Source: Nostoc sp. MG11
Lineage (GTDB): Bacteria; Cyanobacteriota; Cyanobacteriia; Cyanobacteriales; Nostocaceae
Reading direction: 5' to 3'
DNA length: 61,035 nucleotides
NCBI RefSeq assembly: GCF_014904695.1
Contig: NZ_JACXXN010000034.1
Span: 1 to 61,035, forward strand
Below the pieces are notes generated by a model, which ran no database searches, was not told the origin of the DNA, and saw nothing but the letters and a program-made list of their open reading frames with translations. The translations under genes and the position numbers were made by a program. Below, one piece after another: positions 46,755 through 56,232 of this stretch (position 1 is its first letter; each line of letters begins with the position of its first letter).

Positions 46755-47091
46755 GATTTTATTTTTAATAGGTATTAATCGACTTTACAAGTAAATAGCT
46801 CCATCTCAGTCCACACTTTTTATGGTTTGCTTAGCATCAGCCGTCACCCTCAAGAAAGCAGGTGGAACAGTAAAAAAGACAAGGAAGAATAATGTATAAG
46901 TAGAAGGGCTTAATTAAATCAAAGCTAGTAGTAAGGGATTTATCCCTTGAAAACCTTATATAGAGCGATAAATCGCTGACTACGAACAAAAGCTTTATCT
47001 TATATTTAATTACGTCTACCTACTTAACTGTTTTTTGATAATTAGTATAAGTCACATTTAAACTGCAACTTCCATTCATTAAGCTTTGAAC
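46755..47091. other. Spacer with two palindromes between protease genes
   Basis: AAGGGA/TCCCTT at 46933-46948 and AGCGAT/ATCGCT at 46964-46977 lie downstream of the shorter protease gene and may end its transcript. The second is followed by ctgactacgaac, as is a similar sequence after the large kinase at about 24290. The rest is the upstream region of the protease-TPR gene. Confidence 0.5.
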
Positions 47092-47871
47092 TCAAAACTT
47101 TGAGCTTTTAACTCGAATGTCCACCTCTAGTGCAGATGTCGGAATTGGCACAGCCCAACTCAAACGAATAATCATCTGATGCAACCGTTCATCTGCTTCC
47201 ATGCCATCCTGAAACACAGAAGGAGCATCCCACAGAGGATAAGCCTGCATCCCATTCACACCCACAACCTCACCGCGACGATTCAACAATGGGCCACCAC
47301 TCATGCCCTTTTCGAGATTATTGGTGTACCCCACTTGATAGCCTCCTTCTAAAGGTTTGGGTAGCACTAACGAAACCTTACCTTTAGCAAATGCAAAGAC
47401 TTTTTCTTGAGATTCTTCTTCAGTAGCCCGAAACCCTGCAACAAATACCTCATCTCCCACTGCTGAGGGAGAACCGAGGAATGCCACAGCATATATTGTG
47501 CCAGTACTTTGGAATTGTAATAAAGCTAAATCATTTTTCCCAAAGTTCAAATTTTTGGATAAATTAGCTGCATGGATGCTACCATCTGGTGTTTGAATGC
47601 GATACGGGGCGTCGCCTGCTTGTAACACATGAGCATTGGTCAATACTGTGTAAACAGAACCTTTTTTTTGCAGCAAAATTCCTGAGCCTAAGAAATCTGC
47701 TGACAAAACTTTGACGGTGATAGATTGCGCTTGTTGGTATTGTCCTGATTGCAAAACCTTGCAATCATGGCTTGTACATGGAGCAGAAACACTGACAACT
47801 GGTGTCGATGCTGACAGTGCCATAGATAAGCTGCCAATATACACAACCAGTGTCAGTTTACGCCAATTCAT
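47092..47871 (-). CDS. Exported trypsin-like serine protease
   Basis: 259 residues. The signal peptide is about residues 1-30. The mature triad is H81 (VLTNAHVLQ), D114 (GKNDLALLQF) and S191 (EKGMSGGPL), in a compact chymotrypsin-fold domain like that of the protease-TPR protein but without repeats. The ATG at 47871 is preferred over 47892 because the signal peptide begins there and a GGA-type site precedes it. It follows the COP23 gene by about 40 bases on the same strand, so they likely form one transcript. Confidence 0.88.
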   Translation of the reverse strand: MNWRKLTLVVYIGSLSMALSASTPVVSVSAPCTSHDCKVLQSGQYQQAQSITVKVLSADFLGSGILLQKKGSVYTVLTNAHVLQAGDAPYRIQTPDGSIHAANLSKNLNFGKNDLALLQFQSTGTIYAVAFLGSPSAVGDEVFVAGFRATEEESQEKVFAFAKGKVSLVLPKPLEGGYQVGYTNNLEKGMSGGPLLNRRGEVVGVNGMQAYPLWDAPSVFQDGMEADERLHQMIIRLSWAVPIPTSALEVDIRVKSSKF

Positions 47872-47910
47872 CTGAGTTTCCAGATAATACAAAATTGCGG
47901 TGCGATCGCA

Positions 47911-48510
47911 TCAAGGAGTATTACCTGAATCTTGATTGGACTCACTACTTGATTCAACTGTGGCGTTGTTAAGGTACGCATCAAATTCGATATTCAGCGC
48001 TTCCTCACTACTTTCATTGAGTACATTTCCAGCTACTAATCCACGGCGATTCAATAGCCTTCGCACAGTATCTCTGGCATTACTACCACGCCTGAGAGTG
48101 AATAACAAAGTGCTATCTGTACAAGCAGCGTTTTGATTAATAGCAGCGCATACTACAGATTCCCCTCTCAGTATCCCAGTTCTGATGTACTTTAAAGTAC
48201 CGTTGTCATAGCTTCTTTGAAATCTGCGAGATACCTCTTGACAACGGCGTTCAACTGTCCACTCGCGTGAGAAGTATTCCTGAGAAACCCATCTAATCAT
48301 TGGTACGTTCCTCCCATCCTGAGTCCGAGCAAATGTGATTGGTATGCCTTTGCTCTTTCCACAGTAGAAGGTTGTGCCTCCTGCATAGCTAGGTTGACCG
48401 ATGGTTGCAGTTGTGGTCAACACAGTCAGTGAAGCTATTGTAATTCCTGTCAACCCTTGACCAAATAACTTTAGTCCCATCATGAATGCGCGGCTTGTTA
48501 GAAAAAACAT
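47911..48510 (-). CDS. COP23-domain exported protein
   Basis: A 199-residue protein with a hydrophobic N-terminus (about 8-40) and a COP23 domain: FYCGKSKGIPITFARTQDG, then PMIRWVSQEYF, the RRCQEVSRRFQ helix, VCAAIN and LLFTLRRG. COP23 was named for a circadian-oscillating membrane-associated protein of unicellular cyanobacteria, and its function is unknown. The paired Cys residues (FYCGKS, RRCQE, VVCAA, AACTD) may form disulfides. It heads the transcript that continues into the serine protease gene. Confidence 0.8.
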   Translation of the reverse strand: MFFLTSRAFMMGLKLFGQGLTGITIASLTVLTTTATIGQPSYAGGTTFYCGKSKGIPITFARTQDGRNVPMIRWVSQEYFSREWTVERRCQEVSRRFQRSYDNGTLKYIRTGILRGESVVCAAINQNAACTDSTLLFTLRRGSNARDTVRRLLNRRGLVAGNVLNESSEEALNIEFDAYLNNATVESSSESNQDSGNTP

Positions 48511-48721
48511 CAGTTATATTACGGATACTTGAGAAAAAGTGACAATACTTTCTAAGTATTTGTTCCCGATAATTGACCCTATGAGTTACACAACCACTGT
48601 ATTGTAAATTAAATTGATCATTTAAGTAAATAAAATATCCTCTAAGCATTTCTTAATTAGCTATTACTTTTTCTTGATTTATACTAAATTACAATAATTA
48701 ATATACATAATAATATCTGAA

Positions 48722-50014
48722 ATGAAACCTTCATTTTTTAAAAGGAATACAGAATTGCTTAGCCAAAAGCTCAAAGAAAACTTGCGATCGCTAAAACAAT
48801 GGTATTTGAATACACCAGAAAGAGCGCTCTTAGAGGCTTACCAAGCAGCTCAAAGCATCAGAAACATCGAAATACAGCATTTTAATAACAAAAAAATATC
48901 TCCCAAATCAGCAAATTATACTGAAAATGTAATGTCTTATTGGCAAGGATACCTGAATAAAAAGTTAACTATTATCAAGGTAAAACTTGCAGAATTTAGG
49001 CTAAGCCGTGGAATCATAAATATCTCTAATTCTACTTTATTAGAAAATTTAAAATTTATTGATGAAGTCGTAGAAAAGTATAATATCAAAGACGAAATAA
49101 TTAGCAACAGCCCAGTCATACCACCTTCACAACCACTAAAAATTAAACAGACTAAAGTCAACAACCAGCCAGAATCATCTGAAATTAATAGCGTTAAAGT
49201 TCCAGTTCCACCTTTCACTCAAAAAACAGGAGCTTTACCGAGGTCTATTGGCAGAACAATTAATAAAATTAAAGCAGATCTTGCACCACAGGCAGAAGAA
49301 GATTTTATCAGAAATTACCGGATTTCTACGAATCGGACAAAAACTGCTGTGAGATTTTTGATACTTCTAGTTATTGTGCCACTTTTAACTCAGCAATTAT
49401 CTAAACAGTTTTTAATAACTCCTATATTAGATCGGATTAGAGGTGATAATGAAATTCAGATTTTTCTAAATTCTGATATGGAAGTAGAAGCTCTCCAAAA
49501 ATTAAAGAGTTTTGAAGAACAATTGAGATTTCAGTATCTACTTAATCAAGCGCCACCACTCTCTTCAGAGGTAATTAAAGAAACTGTCAAAAACAAAGCA
49601 CTTGAGATAGCCGAGGAATTTCGTTTTAAAAGTAATAGCGCTATTAGCAATGTTTTTGCTGATTTGCTCTCACTGATTACGTTTGCTGTGATAATTTCTT
49701 CGAGCAAAAGAGAAATTGTAACTGTGAAATTATTTCTAGATAATATTGTCTATGGTCTGAGTGACAGTGCCAAGGCGTTTTTAATTATTTTGTTTACAGA
49801 TATCTTTGTAGGATTTCACTCGCCACATGGGTGGGATGTTATTCTTGAAACATTGGCAAAACATTTAGGTTTACCAGCTAGTAGAAACGCAATATTTTTA
49901 TTTATTGCTACATTTCCTGTAATTTTAAATACTATCTTTAAATACTGGATATTCCGTTATCTCAGTCGCTTGTCTCCGTCAGCATTAGCTACATTGAAGG
50001 AGATGGATGAGTAA
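48722..50014 (+). CDS. pxcA: Proton extrusion protein PxcA (CemA family)
   Basis: A 430-residue inner-membrane protein related to chloroplast CemA; it takes part in light-dependent proton extrusion and supports CO2 uptake and acclimation to changing light. The N-terminal 200 residues are hydrophilic and helical, followed by about four membrane helices and the family signature VGFHSPHGWDVILETLAKH and PVILNTIFKYWIFRYLSRLS near the end. Start ATG 48722. An imperfect hairpin follows the stop codon. Confidence 0.92.
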   Translation: MKPSFFKRNTELLSQKLKENLRSLKQWYLNTPERALLEAYQAAQSIRNIEIQHFNNKKISPKSANYTENVMSYWQGYLNKKLTIIKVKLAEFRLSRGIINISNSTLLENLKFIDEVVEKYNIKDEIISNSPVIPPSQPLKIKQTKVNNQPESSEINSVKVPVPPFTQKTGALPRSIGRTINKIKADLAPQAEEDFIRNYRISTNRTKTAVRFLILLVIVPLLTQQLSKQFLITPILDRIRGDNEIQIFLNSDMEVEALQKLKSFEEQLRFQYLLNQAPPLSSEVIKETVKNKALEIAEEFRFKSNSAISNVFADLLSLITFAVIISSSKREIVTVKLFLDNIVYGLSDSAKAFLIILFTDIFVGFHSPHGWDVILETLAKHLGLPASRNAIFLFIATFPVILNTIFKYWIFRYLSRLSPSALATLKEMDE

Positions 50015-50034
50015 CACTAGAGTTATTTCCTTAG

Positions 50035-50063
50035 ATTCCCGACTTCTTAAAGAAGTTGGAAAT
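50035..50063 (+). terminator. Hairpin downstream of pxcA
   Basis: ATTCCCGACTTCT pairs imperfectly with AGAAGTTGGAAAT around a 3-base loop, 20 bases after the stop codon. It belongs to the same gacttctt/aagaagtc repeat type as the perfect hairpin at 57305-57337. Confidence 0.5.
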
Positions 50064-50176
50064 ATTGTTATTCATAATCCTATTTTTTATGATCTAATAT
50101 TGCTAAATTTGTAAAAAAATGACACGTTGTGTCTCGAATTCGCTAGGCTATTTATATCCTGGTTCTTTATCATGCT

Positions 50177-50665
50177 ATGGATTTTGAAGGCAAAGCCACT
50201 GCCCCAACTGCTACAGACAATGTTGAATTTGCTCAACCAGCTACCACGCGTAAGCCACTGGAACTACTGCGAGATACTGAGGCTTTACTGCGTCGCCCAA
50301 CCGTAGCAACTCTAGCGCCAATCTTACCATCTAAGCTGAGTAAAAGATTCCAAACAGCCTCATCTTTAGCAGATGACTCCTTAAAGAAACTGGCAACAAT
50401 TGAGCTAAACAATATTAGCGATTTTGATCTGCGACCTGCAAGAATTCTTGTTGGTCTAAGCTTTGTTGGTTTTGGGGCGCTAATGATATTGGTGCTGTTG
50501 CTTTACTTGAACACATTACATCCAGAACTCAGTACGGTAGAACAAATTCGGCAATACTGGTATCAATATATTTGGTTTGTCAGCTTGGGTGTTGCGGGGA
50601 TGTTTATCTTGGGTCGTGAGGCGATGCGCCCTATTCCCAAGGGGCGAAAGTCATATAAGCGATAA
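50177..50665 (+). CDS. Conserved-looking two-helix membrane protein
   Basis: 162 residues. The first 90 are hydrophilic and contain LLRRPTVATLAPILPSKLS; two membrane helices follow (about 93-115 and 133-150), then a basic tail ending GRKSYKR. No domain was recognised. The layout (soluble N-terminus, hairpin of helices, basic C-terminus) recalls small thylakoid or plasma-membrane assembly factors, but this is only an impression. It follows pxcA by 160 bases on the same strand. Confidence 0.7.
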   Translation: MDFEGKATAPTATDNVEFAQPATTRKPLELLRDTEALLRRPTVATLAPILPSKLSKRFQTASSLADDSLKKLATIELNNISDFDLRPARILVGLSFVGFGALMILVLLLYLNTLHPELSTVEQIRQYWYQYIWFVSLGVAGMFILGREAMRPIPKGRKSYKR

Positions 50666-50776
50666 ATCTATCTGGGTAAGCGCTGTTTTTGATATTGATT
50701 AGCAAAAAGAATATGTATGTAATACTTAAAATGCAAAATATAACTGGGTACAAGCACAATATTGGAGCTATCTTAC

Positions 50777-51646
50777 ATGAATCATGATGCTTTTATTGTT
50801 CCACCAGGTTCAAAGATTTCTCTGCCAAAAGATTATGACCCAGCTTATAAAACTCAATTTCATGAAAAAACTGATGCTGCAACCAAATTGCAGGCAGATG
50901 TTATTAGATTAGCAAATTACCAAAATATTCTTTATGCTCAAAATACTTATGCTTTATTAATTATTTTTCAGGCAATGGATGCTGCTGGTAAAGATAGCAC
51001 AATTAAACATGTGATGTCTGGTGTAAATCCCCAAGGATGTCAGGTGTATAGTTTTAAAGAACCTAGTTCGGAAGAATTAGATCATGACTATCTGTGGCGT
51101 TCAATGAAAGCTTTGCCAGAACGAGGTCGAATTGGGATATTCAACCGCTCATACTATGAAGAAGTACTAGTAGTTCGTGTCCATCCAGAAATTCTAAAAA
51201 AACAACAACTACCCCAAATACCTAACGGAAATCTGATCTGGAAGCAGCGTTTTGAAGAAATTAACAACTTTGAAAAATATTTGGTAAATAATGGTGTTGT
51301 CATCCTGAAGTTTTTTCTCAATATTTCTAAATCTGAGCAGAAAAAACGCTTTTTTCAGCGGATTGAATCACCTGAGAAACATTGGAAGTTTTCAGCTAGC
51401 GATGTCAAAGAGCGAGCTTTTTGGGATGATTATATGAATGCTTATGAAGAAGTTTTTAATAATACTAGTACTGAGTGCGCGCCCTGGTATATCGTTCCTG
51501 CCGATCGCAAATGGTTTACACGCTTGGTAGTCGCTGATATTATCTGCACAAAATTACAAGAACTAAATCTGAAATACCCCACTCTCCTTGAAGAACATAA
51601 ACACCAACTTTTACAGGCAAAACAGATTCTAGAGCAAGAAAATTAA
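50777..51646 (+). CDS. ppk2: Polyphosphate kinase 2-family protein
   Basis: 289 residues. It shows a PPK2 domain: Walker A in [20 protein letters not shown] (K72), the lid-region [22 protein letters not shown] with its Walker B-like acidic residues, and [21 protein letters not shown]2 enzymes transfer phosphate from polyphosphate to nucleoside mono- or diphosphates. The single-domain length matches class I or III; the class is not settled by eye. The ATG at 50777 has GGAG nine bases upstream and is preferred over the TTG at 50762. Confidence 0.9.
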   Translation: MNHDAFIVPPGSKISLPKDYDPAYKTQFHEKTDAATKLQADVIRLANYQNILYAQNTYALLIIFQAMDAAGKDSTIKHVMSGVNPQGCQVYSFKEPSSEELDHDYLWRSMKALPERGRIGIFNRSYYEEVLVVRVHPEILKKQQLPQIPNGNLIWKQRFEEINNFEKYLVNNGVVILKFFLNISKSEQKKRFFQRIESPEKHWKFSASDVKERAFWDDYMNAYEEVFNNTSTECAPWYIVPADRKWFTRLVVADIICTKLQELNLKYPTLLEEHKHQLLQAKQILEQEN

Positions 51647-51758
51647 CTCTCTAACTCAACAGGAAAATACTGAAAATACTCATATATATTGTACAATATG
51701 TATTATCAAACCTACTTTTAACTAAGAAGTTTGGCTAAATAATCACAGCCGAAAAATC

Positions 51759-52212
51759 ATGGCAAAAATGGCAGAAAATGCCAGCAATCATCCACCTCAA
51801 TTTGCTAATGCTGCCTTCGATATAGTAGCTTTGGCAGCTTCAGCGGGTGGGTTGACTGCTATAACTATATTAAAAATTCAGATTGTGGATTAGACCTCTT
51901 GCAAAAGTCCGAAAATTATTAGTGTGATTCTGACCGAACGTAGTGGAGTGTACTCCTACGCAAAAGCCAAGCTACGCCTTGGTTCAGCCCATTAGACTTA
52001 AAAAACGAATATTTACAAAGATATCGTCAGTTAATATGCGTGATCGCCTCCTAATTATGGCAAATCCAGCAGATGATGAATCTACCAGCCGTTTGTCTCG
52101 AAATCTCCGTCTGCGAGACATGGGTTTTGATACAGCACCAATCGCCCAAGTAGTCATCTCGACTTTTGACAAAGGACTAATGACAGCCTTAACAAAAAAA
52201 TGTGCAATTTAA
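51759..52212 (+). pseudogene. Broken CheB-CheR-PAS protein gene
   Basis: The 5' piece (51759-51893) reads a short leader then FDIVALAASAGGLTAITIL, the first strand and nucleophile loop of a CheB methylesterase, and ends at a TAG created where a small element begins. After the element fragment, 51992-52160 encodes RLKKRIFTKISSVNMRDRLL and LRLRDMGFDTAPIAQVV, which resembles the linker after CheR and the start of PAS in large CheB/CheR/PAS proteins. Everything between is deleted. The second assignment is from memory of such fusions and less sure than the first. Confidence 0.5.
51891..51990. mobile_element. Partial element of the AGACCTCTTGCA family
   Basis: It begins TTAGACCTCTTGCAAAAG and shares its first 50 or so bases with the element at 54528. 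The matching right end is not found. It supplies the stop codon that truncates the CheB-like frame. Confidence 0.5.
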
Positions 52213-52223
52213 ATACACTAAAG

Positions 52224-53471
52224 TTATAGTACCTGCTCAAAAGCCTCAATTAGGCAGTCAACTTCCTCAAGCGTGTTGTAATGTACCATACTCACGCGTA
52301 CTATTCCACTTTGCGAAGCTAACCCCAAGTATTCAATTAACCGTTTAGCATAAAAGTCTCCGTAGCGAATTCCTATGTAATGTGAATCAATTTTTACAGG
52401 GATGGTTGAGCTATCAATTCCATCTACTACAAAAGATATAGTAGGTACACGAGATTTGTGGTTGGCCTTTAATTGGCCAACCACACGTACATTAGACTTG
52501 CTGTTGAGGTAGTCTAGTAAGCGATCGCCTATCTTTTCTTCATGCATACTGATTAAATCAAAAGCCTGCACCATTTGACTTCTCAAATCAGGTGTAGTTT
52601 GATTGCCATAGTGTATTTGTGCTAATTCACTCAAATAATCACATAAACCTAACATTCCATAACTTAATTCAAAATTGACATTACCTAATTGAAATTTATA
52701 AGGAATATCTGTCTGATCAATAAAATAATGATTCAGACCAGGCATTTTTAATAAATGTTCTTCTTTGCCATAAAGCAAAGCATGATGTGACCCGTAAACT
52801 TTATAAAAACTCAAAGCATAGAAATCTACATCTAAATCTTGGACATCAACTAATCTGTGTGGTGCATAAGCAACTCCATCTACACAAATCATTGCCCCTC
52901 GTTCATGTACAAATGCAGCAATTTCTTTAATAGGGTTGATAGTTCCCAAAATATTAGAGGCATGAGTTAATGCTACCAGTTTTGTGCGTTGACTCATTAA
53001 TGGTTCTAAATCTTCTAAATGCAATTCCAAAGTATCTGGAGAGATTTGCCAGATTTTAATCTTTATTCCTTGTTTTTCTAGAGCAACCCAAGCCCCAATA
53101 TTGGCTTCATGGTCACAATTAGTAATAATAATCTCATCTCCATGTGCGAAGGTTTGACTCAAACACATCGACAGAACTTTCAACATCATTGTAGTTGATG
53201 GCCCCATGACCACTTCTCTGGAAGACTTAGCATTAATGAAAGTAGCCATTCCCCTTGTTGCTAATGCCAAGCGTTCTCCTGCTAGCTGAGAAATTGCATA
53301 AGAAGCACCCAACTGGACATCAGATGTCAACAGAAATTCACTAATCCTATCTACTACTTTCTTTAAGGTTTGTGACCCGCCAGCATTATCAAAAAAAGTC
53401 CATTTACCAGCTAAGGCAGGAAAATATTGACGAACTTTATCAAGATTCAAGACCAAAGTAGAAGTCCTCAA
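52224..53471 (-). CDS. Cysteine-desulfurase-like class V aminotransferase
   Basis: A 415-residue PLP enzyme of the NifS/SufS fold. Cofactor residues visible: H121 (NCDHEANI), D198 (ICVDGVAYAPH) and the Schiff-base K224 (LSFYKVYGSHH). In true desulfurases a Cys in the late RxGxxC loop attacks the substrate sulfur; here the region reads IRYGDFYAKR and has no Cys. It thus matches the desulfurase-like subgroup whose reaction is unknown and may be a lyase or selenocysteine-lyase-type activity. Start ATG 53471. It is isolated from any suf or nif gene. Confidence 0.85.
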   Translation of the reverse strand: MRTSTLVLNLDKVRQYFPALAGKWTFFDNAGGSQTLKKVVDRISEFLLTSDVQLGASYAISQLAGERLALATRGMATFINAKSSREVVMGPSTTMMLKVLSMCLSQTFAHGDEIIITNCDHEANIGAWVALEKQGIKIKIWQISPDTLELHLEDLEPLMSQRTKLVALTHASNILGTINPIKEIAAFVHERGAMICVDGVAYAPHRLVDVQDLDVDFYALSFYKVYGSHHALLYGKEEHLLKMPGLNHYFIDQTDIPYKFQLGNVNFELSYGMLGLCDYLSELAQIHYGNQTTPDLRSQMVQAFDLISMHEEKIGDRLLDYLNSKSNVRVVGQLKANHKSRVPTISFVVDGIDSSTIPVKIDSHYIGIRYGDFYAKRLIEYLGLASQSGIVRVSMVHYNTLEEVDCLIEAFEQVL

Positions 53472-53845
53472 GCGAATATAGAAAAATGGGTAAAATCAGA
53501 TGATGAAGGTTGAAGTAAGAAGGAAAAATTTTATTCTTCACTTTTCTTCATTCTTTATCATGTATTCTTTAGCCTAGCTTACCTTTTAGCAAGTCATCCA
53601 GAGAGCATCTGCATATTTTTTTGTTTACAACTTGTTACGCCATCCTTCTTAGTTTGTGAAAATACCTCTATAGGGGGTGTTCTTGAGATCTGAAAAAGTG
53701 TCTAACTGAACCATCTGGGTTGCAGCAAACATTTATGTTTTGATTCTTCACAATTTACTTCAAGTTTTTTGATAAGTTAAAGGTAGAGCCAAAAAATTTA
53801 TTATCTTGACTCTTAATGCCTTGATAAAAAGCGAGGTAACGAGCT
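53472..53845. other. Divergent intergenic region
   Basis: It lies between the desulfurase-like gene and the DUF4327 gene and holds both promoters. It is AT-rich, without palindromes of note. Confidence 0.45.
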
Positions 53846-54067
53846 ATGGATATTGCAGTTAAATACGACATCGAGGTTATCAAGGAAGAAGCACGTCAAC
53901 TTGCTCAAAAGGGACTTGTTAACCGTCAGCAGCCAATCTATACTCTTTGTAAATACATTCCTGATCAGGAATGGGTATATTTTGAGCTTGAGCTAGAAAA
54001 AAACGAGTTTTTACTCAGAGATAGAATTATCGACCTGCTAGATCATGAATACTGGCAAGATGATTGA
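53846..54067 (+). CDS. DUF4327 protein
   Basis: A 73-residue soluble protein matching the cyanobacterial DUF4327 family: an N-terminal YDIEVIKEEARQLAQKGLV helix, RQQPIYTLCKYIP, and the C-terminal LLRDRIIDLLDHEYWQDD. The role is unknown; the family is widespread in cyanobacteria. The ATG at 53846 is preceded by a GAGG-type site (about 53832). Confidence 0.85.
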   Translation: MDIAVKYDIEVIKEEARQLAQKGLVNRQQPIYTLCKYIPDQEWVYFELELEKNEFLLRDRIIDLLDHEYWQDD

Positions 54068-54527
54068 AGTTGTACCTAGAAGTTGAAACACGTTAGTAAC
54101 ATCCTCAAGAAAATCCAAATTAAAAATTAAAATCTCAACATAAAAAGCCCTCGAATTAATTTGGGGGTTTAAAAATAGCTTATTAAAGTCAATACCTTTG
54201 CCAAAATAAGAGCCTACAAAAATTTTGGCAAAACTGGCAAAATAACCCATACATAAGCGTTTAGCTTATAAGATAGCTTGGACTCTCAAACCCTTTATAC
54301 TGCGGGCAATACGTTAAAAAAACCTTGCGGGAAACCTGGAAGGAATTTTTAGGACTTATTGTTTTTGCCAAGCTTCAGAGAAAAGGGAGTTGATACATCA
54401 ACTCACCCTCGTAAATTGGCGAAGGTATTGTAAAGTAAGCAGCAAATATTGACTTATATCTCAGGTTAATGAGTGTATTTCTGACAAATTGTGTTGAATT
54501 TATCCTAGATACAAGTCCTATTAACAA
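54068..54527. other. Intergenic region, left part
   Basis: The spacer between the DUF4327 gene and argD. AT-rich; short minus-strand frames here are not supported. Confidence 0.45.
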
Positions 54528-54674
54528 TAGACCTTTTGCAAAAGTCCGAAAATTATTAGTGTCATTCTGACCAGAACGTATTGGAGAAAGGAATCTCACT
54601 CCTATGTTTCGCTTCTGTGCGAGACCAGGGCGAACGCTCAACATGACAATTTAAGCATTTATGCAAGAGGTCTA
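54528..54674. mobile_element. Small non-autonomous element, AGACCTCTTGCA family, full-length copy
   Basis: The left end TAGACCTTTTGCA and right end TGCAAGAGGTCTA are inverted repeats with one mismatch, enclosing 147 bp with no gene. The left half is nearly identical to the partial copy at 51891. TA at both ends suggests TA-target insertion. Confidence 0.6.
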
Positions 54675-54806
54675 ATGAAGGGGAAGGGTTAAGGGTTAAA
54701 GGGGAAAAAGAACAATCTTTACCCTTTACCCTTTACCCTCTTTCTATCCATCTCGCCCAAGCGGTTTAAAGCCCCTAAATTATTGAGCGAAAGGGAGTGT
54801 CAATGT

Positions 54807-56087
54807 TTAGGCTGTAACGGTCGTGAATGCCTTGTCAACAGCTTGCAGTGCGGTATTGACTTCTGCATCTGTCACAATCAGCGGAGGTACGAACCGGACA
54901 ACTTTTGGCCCTGCTGGTACGAGCAATACGCCCTCGTCTATGGCGGCTTTGACGATATCAGCTGCGGTTAGCTGAGTGGATGCTTGCAACTCCAGACCAT
55001 TGATCAAACCCCAACCCCGAACTTCAGCAATTTGATGAGGATATTTGGCGGCGATCGCTTTTAATCCAGATCGCAACTGTTCACCTCGTTCTTCCACATT
55101 CTGCAAAATATTCTCCCGCTCTATTGTCTGACAGACACTAAGCGCTACTCCACACACAAATGGATTTCCGCCAAAGGTGCTGGCGTGTTCTCCTGGTTGG
55201 AAAATATCACAGAATTTTTTGCTCATCATTGCACCGATGGGGATACCGCCACCCAAGCCTTTGGCACTGGTGAAAATATCCGGTTCAACGCCAAGATGTT
55301 CATAACCCCATAATTTACCACTGCGCCCCATGCCAACTTGCACTTCATCAAAAATTAGCAAAATGCCGATTTCATCACAAATCTGCCGCAGCTTTTTAAA
55401 ATAGGCAACATCCCCTGGACGTACCCCACCTTCTCCCTGCAATGGTTCTATTAAAATCGCCGCCACACGGTAATCGCCTTCATCCAACTCGCTAATCGCT
55501 ACTTCCACAGCGTTAATATCGTTGTAATTTACGTAGTGGAAACCAGGCACTAATGGATCAAAATATTTTTGATACTTCGGTTGTCCCGTTGCGGTAATTG
55601 TTGCCAAAGTCCGCCCGTGGAAACTGGCATTGGCGGTTAAAATAATCGGTTTTTCAATTTCTAGAACTGTGTGGGCATATTTCCGCGCCAGTTTGATTGC
55701 TGCTTCGTTAGCCTCAGCCCCAGAGTTGCAGAAAAATACGCGATCGGCACAAGAATGTTGAATAATCCATTTTGCCAATTCACCTTGCTCAGGAATGTAG
55801 TACAAATTAGAGACATGGTGCAGCTTTTGGATTTGGCGAGTCACCGCTTCTACCATAGCTGGGTGGGCGTGTCCCAAGGTACAAGTGGCAATTCCAGCCA
55901 CAAAGTCCAGATATTCCCGCCCCTGTGTATCCCAAACCCGGCAACCAGCACCCCGTTCTAGGGCTAAAGGAAACCGGGCATAAGTGGACATTACAGCTTC
56001 ATTAAAGCTATCTGCATCAAAGGGACTAGATGCTACACCTGAGTCTGGGGGGATTGTGGCTTGTTCAACTAGAGTTTGTAGGCTCAC
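54807..56087 (-). CDS. argD: Acetylornithine aminotransferase
   Basis: A 426-residue class III PLP aminotransferase that makes N-acetylornithine in arginine synthesis. Marks are the FCNSGAEANEAAIKLARKYA cofactor-phosphate motif, NASFHGRTLA, LIFDEVQVGMGRSGKLWG and the Schiff-base K276 in TSAKGLGGGIPIG. The first 30 residues are an extra N-terminal segment usual in cyanobacterial ArgD. Start ATG 56087. It is divergent from the potassium channel gene. Confidence 0.93.
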   Translation of the reverse strand: MSLQTLVEQATIPPDSGVASSPFDADSFNEAVMSTYARFPLALERGAGCRVWDTQGREYLDFVAGIATCTLGHAHPAMVEAVTRQIQKLHHVSNLYYIPEQGELAKWIIQHSCADRVFFCNSGAEANEAAIKLARKYAHTVLEIEKPIILTANASFHGRTLATITATGQPKYQKYFDPLVPGFHYVNYNDINAVEVAISELDEGDYRVAAILIEPLQGEGGVRPGDVAYFKKLRQICDEIGILLIFDEVQVGMGRSGKLWGYEHLGVEPDIFTSAKGLGGGIPIGAMMSKKFCDIFQPGEHASTFGGNPFVCGVALSVCQTIERENILQNVEERGEQLRSGLKAIAAKYPHQIAEVRGWGLINGLELQASTQLTAADIVKAAIDEGVLLVPAGPKVVRFVPPLIVTDAEVNTALQAVDKAFTTVTA

Positions 56088-56232
56088 TACCGCTCCTCCT
56101 AAGAGTTTTTCATCATATAGTTATTTACTAGTTTCCTAGAAATCTTTAAAAATTACTTTTTATTTGGCGCAAGTATACTTCCTATTAGGCTAACGCTTAG
56201 TATCCTCAAACGTGTGGTAGTGGTGAAAAATT

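Noticed and set aside
54375-54644. An 89-codon minus-strand frame
   Set aside because: It runs through the small element at 54528-54674 and has no homology or ribosome binding site.
54751-54795. A ctcgcccaagcgg sequence resembling the 5' part of a tRNA
   Set aside because: No cloverleaf can be completed: the acceptor and T arms do not pair.
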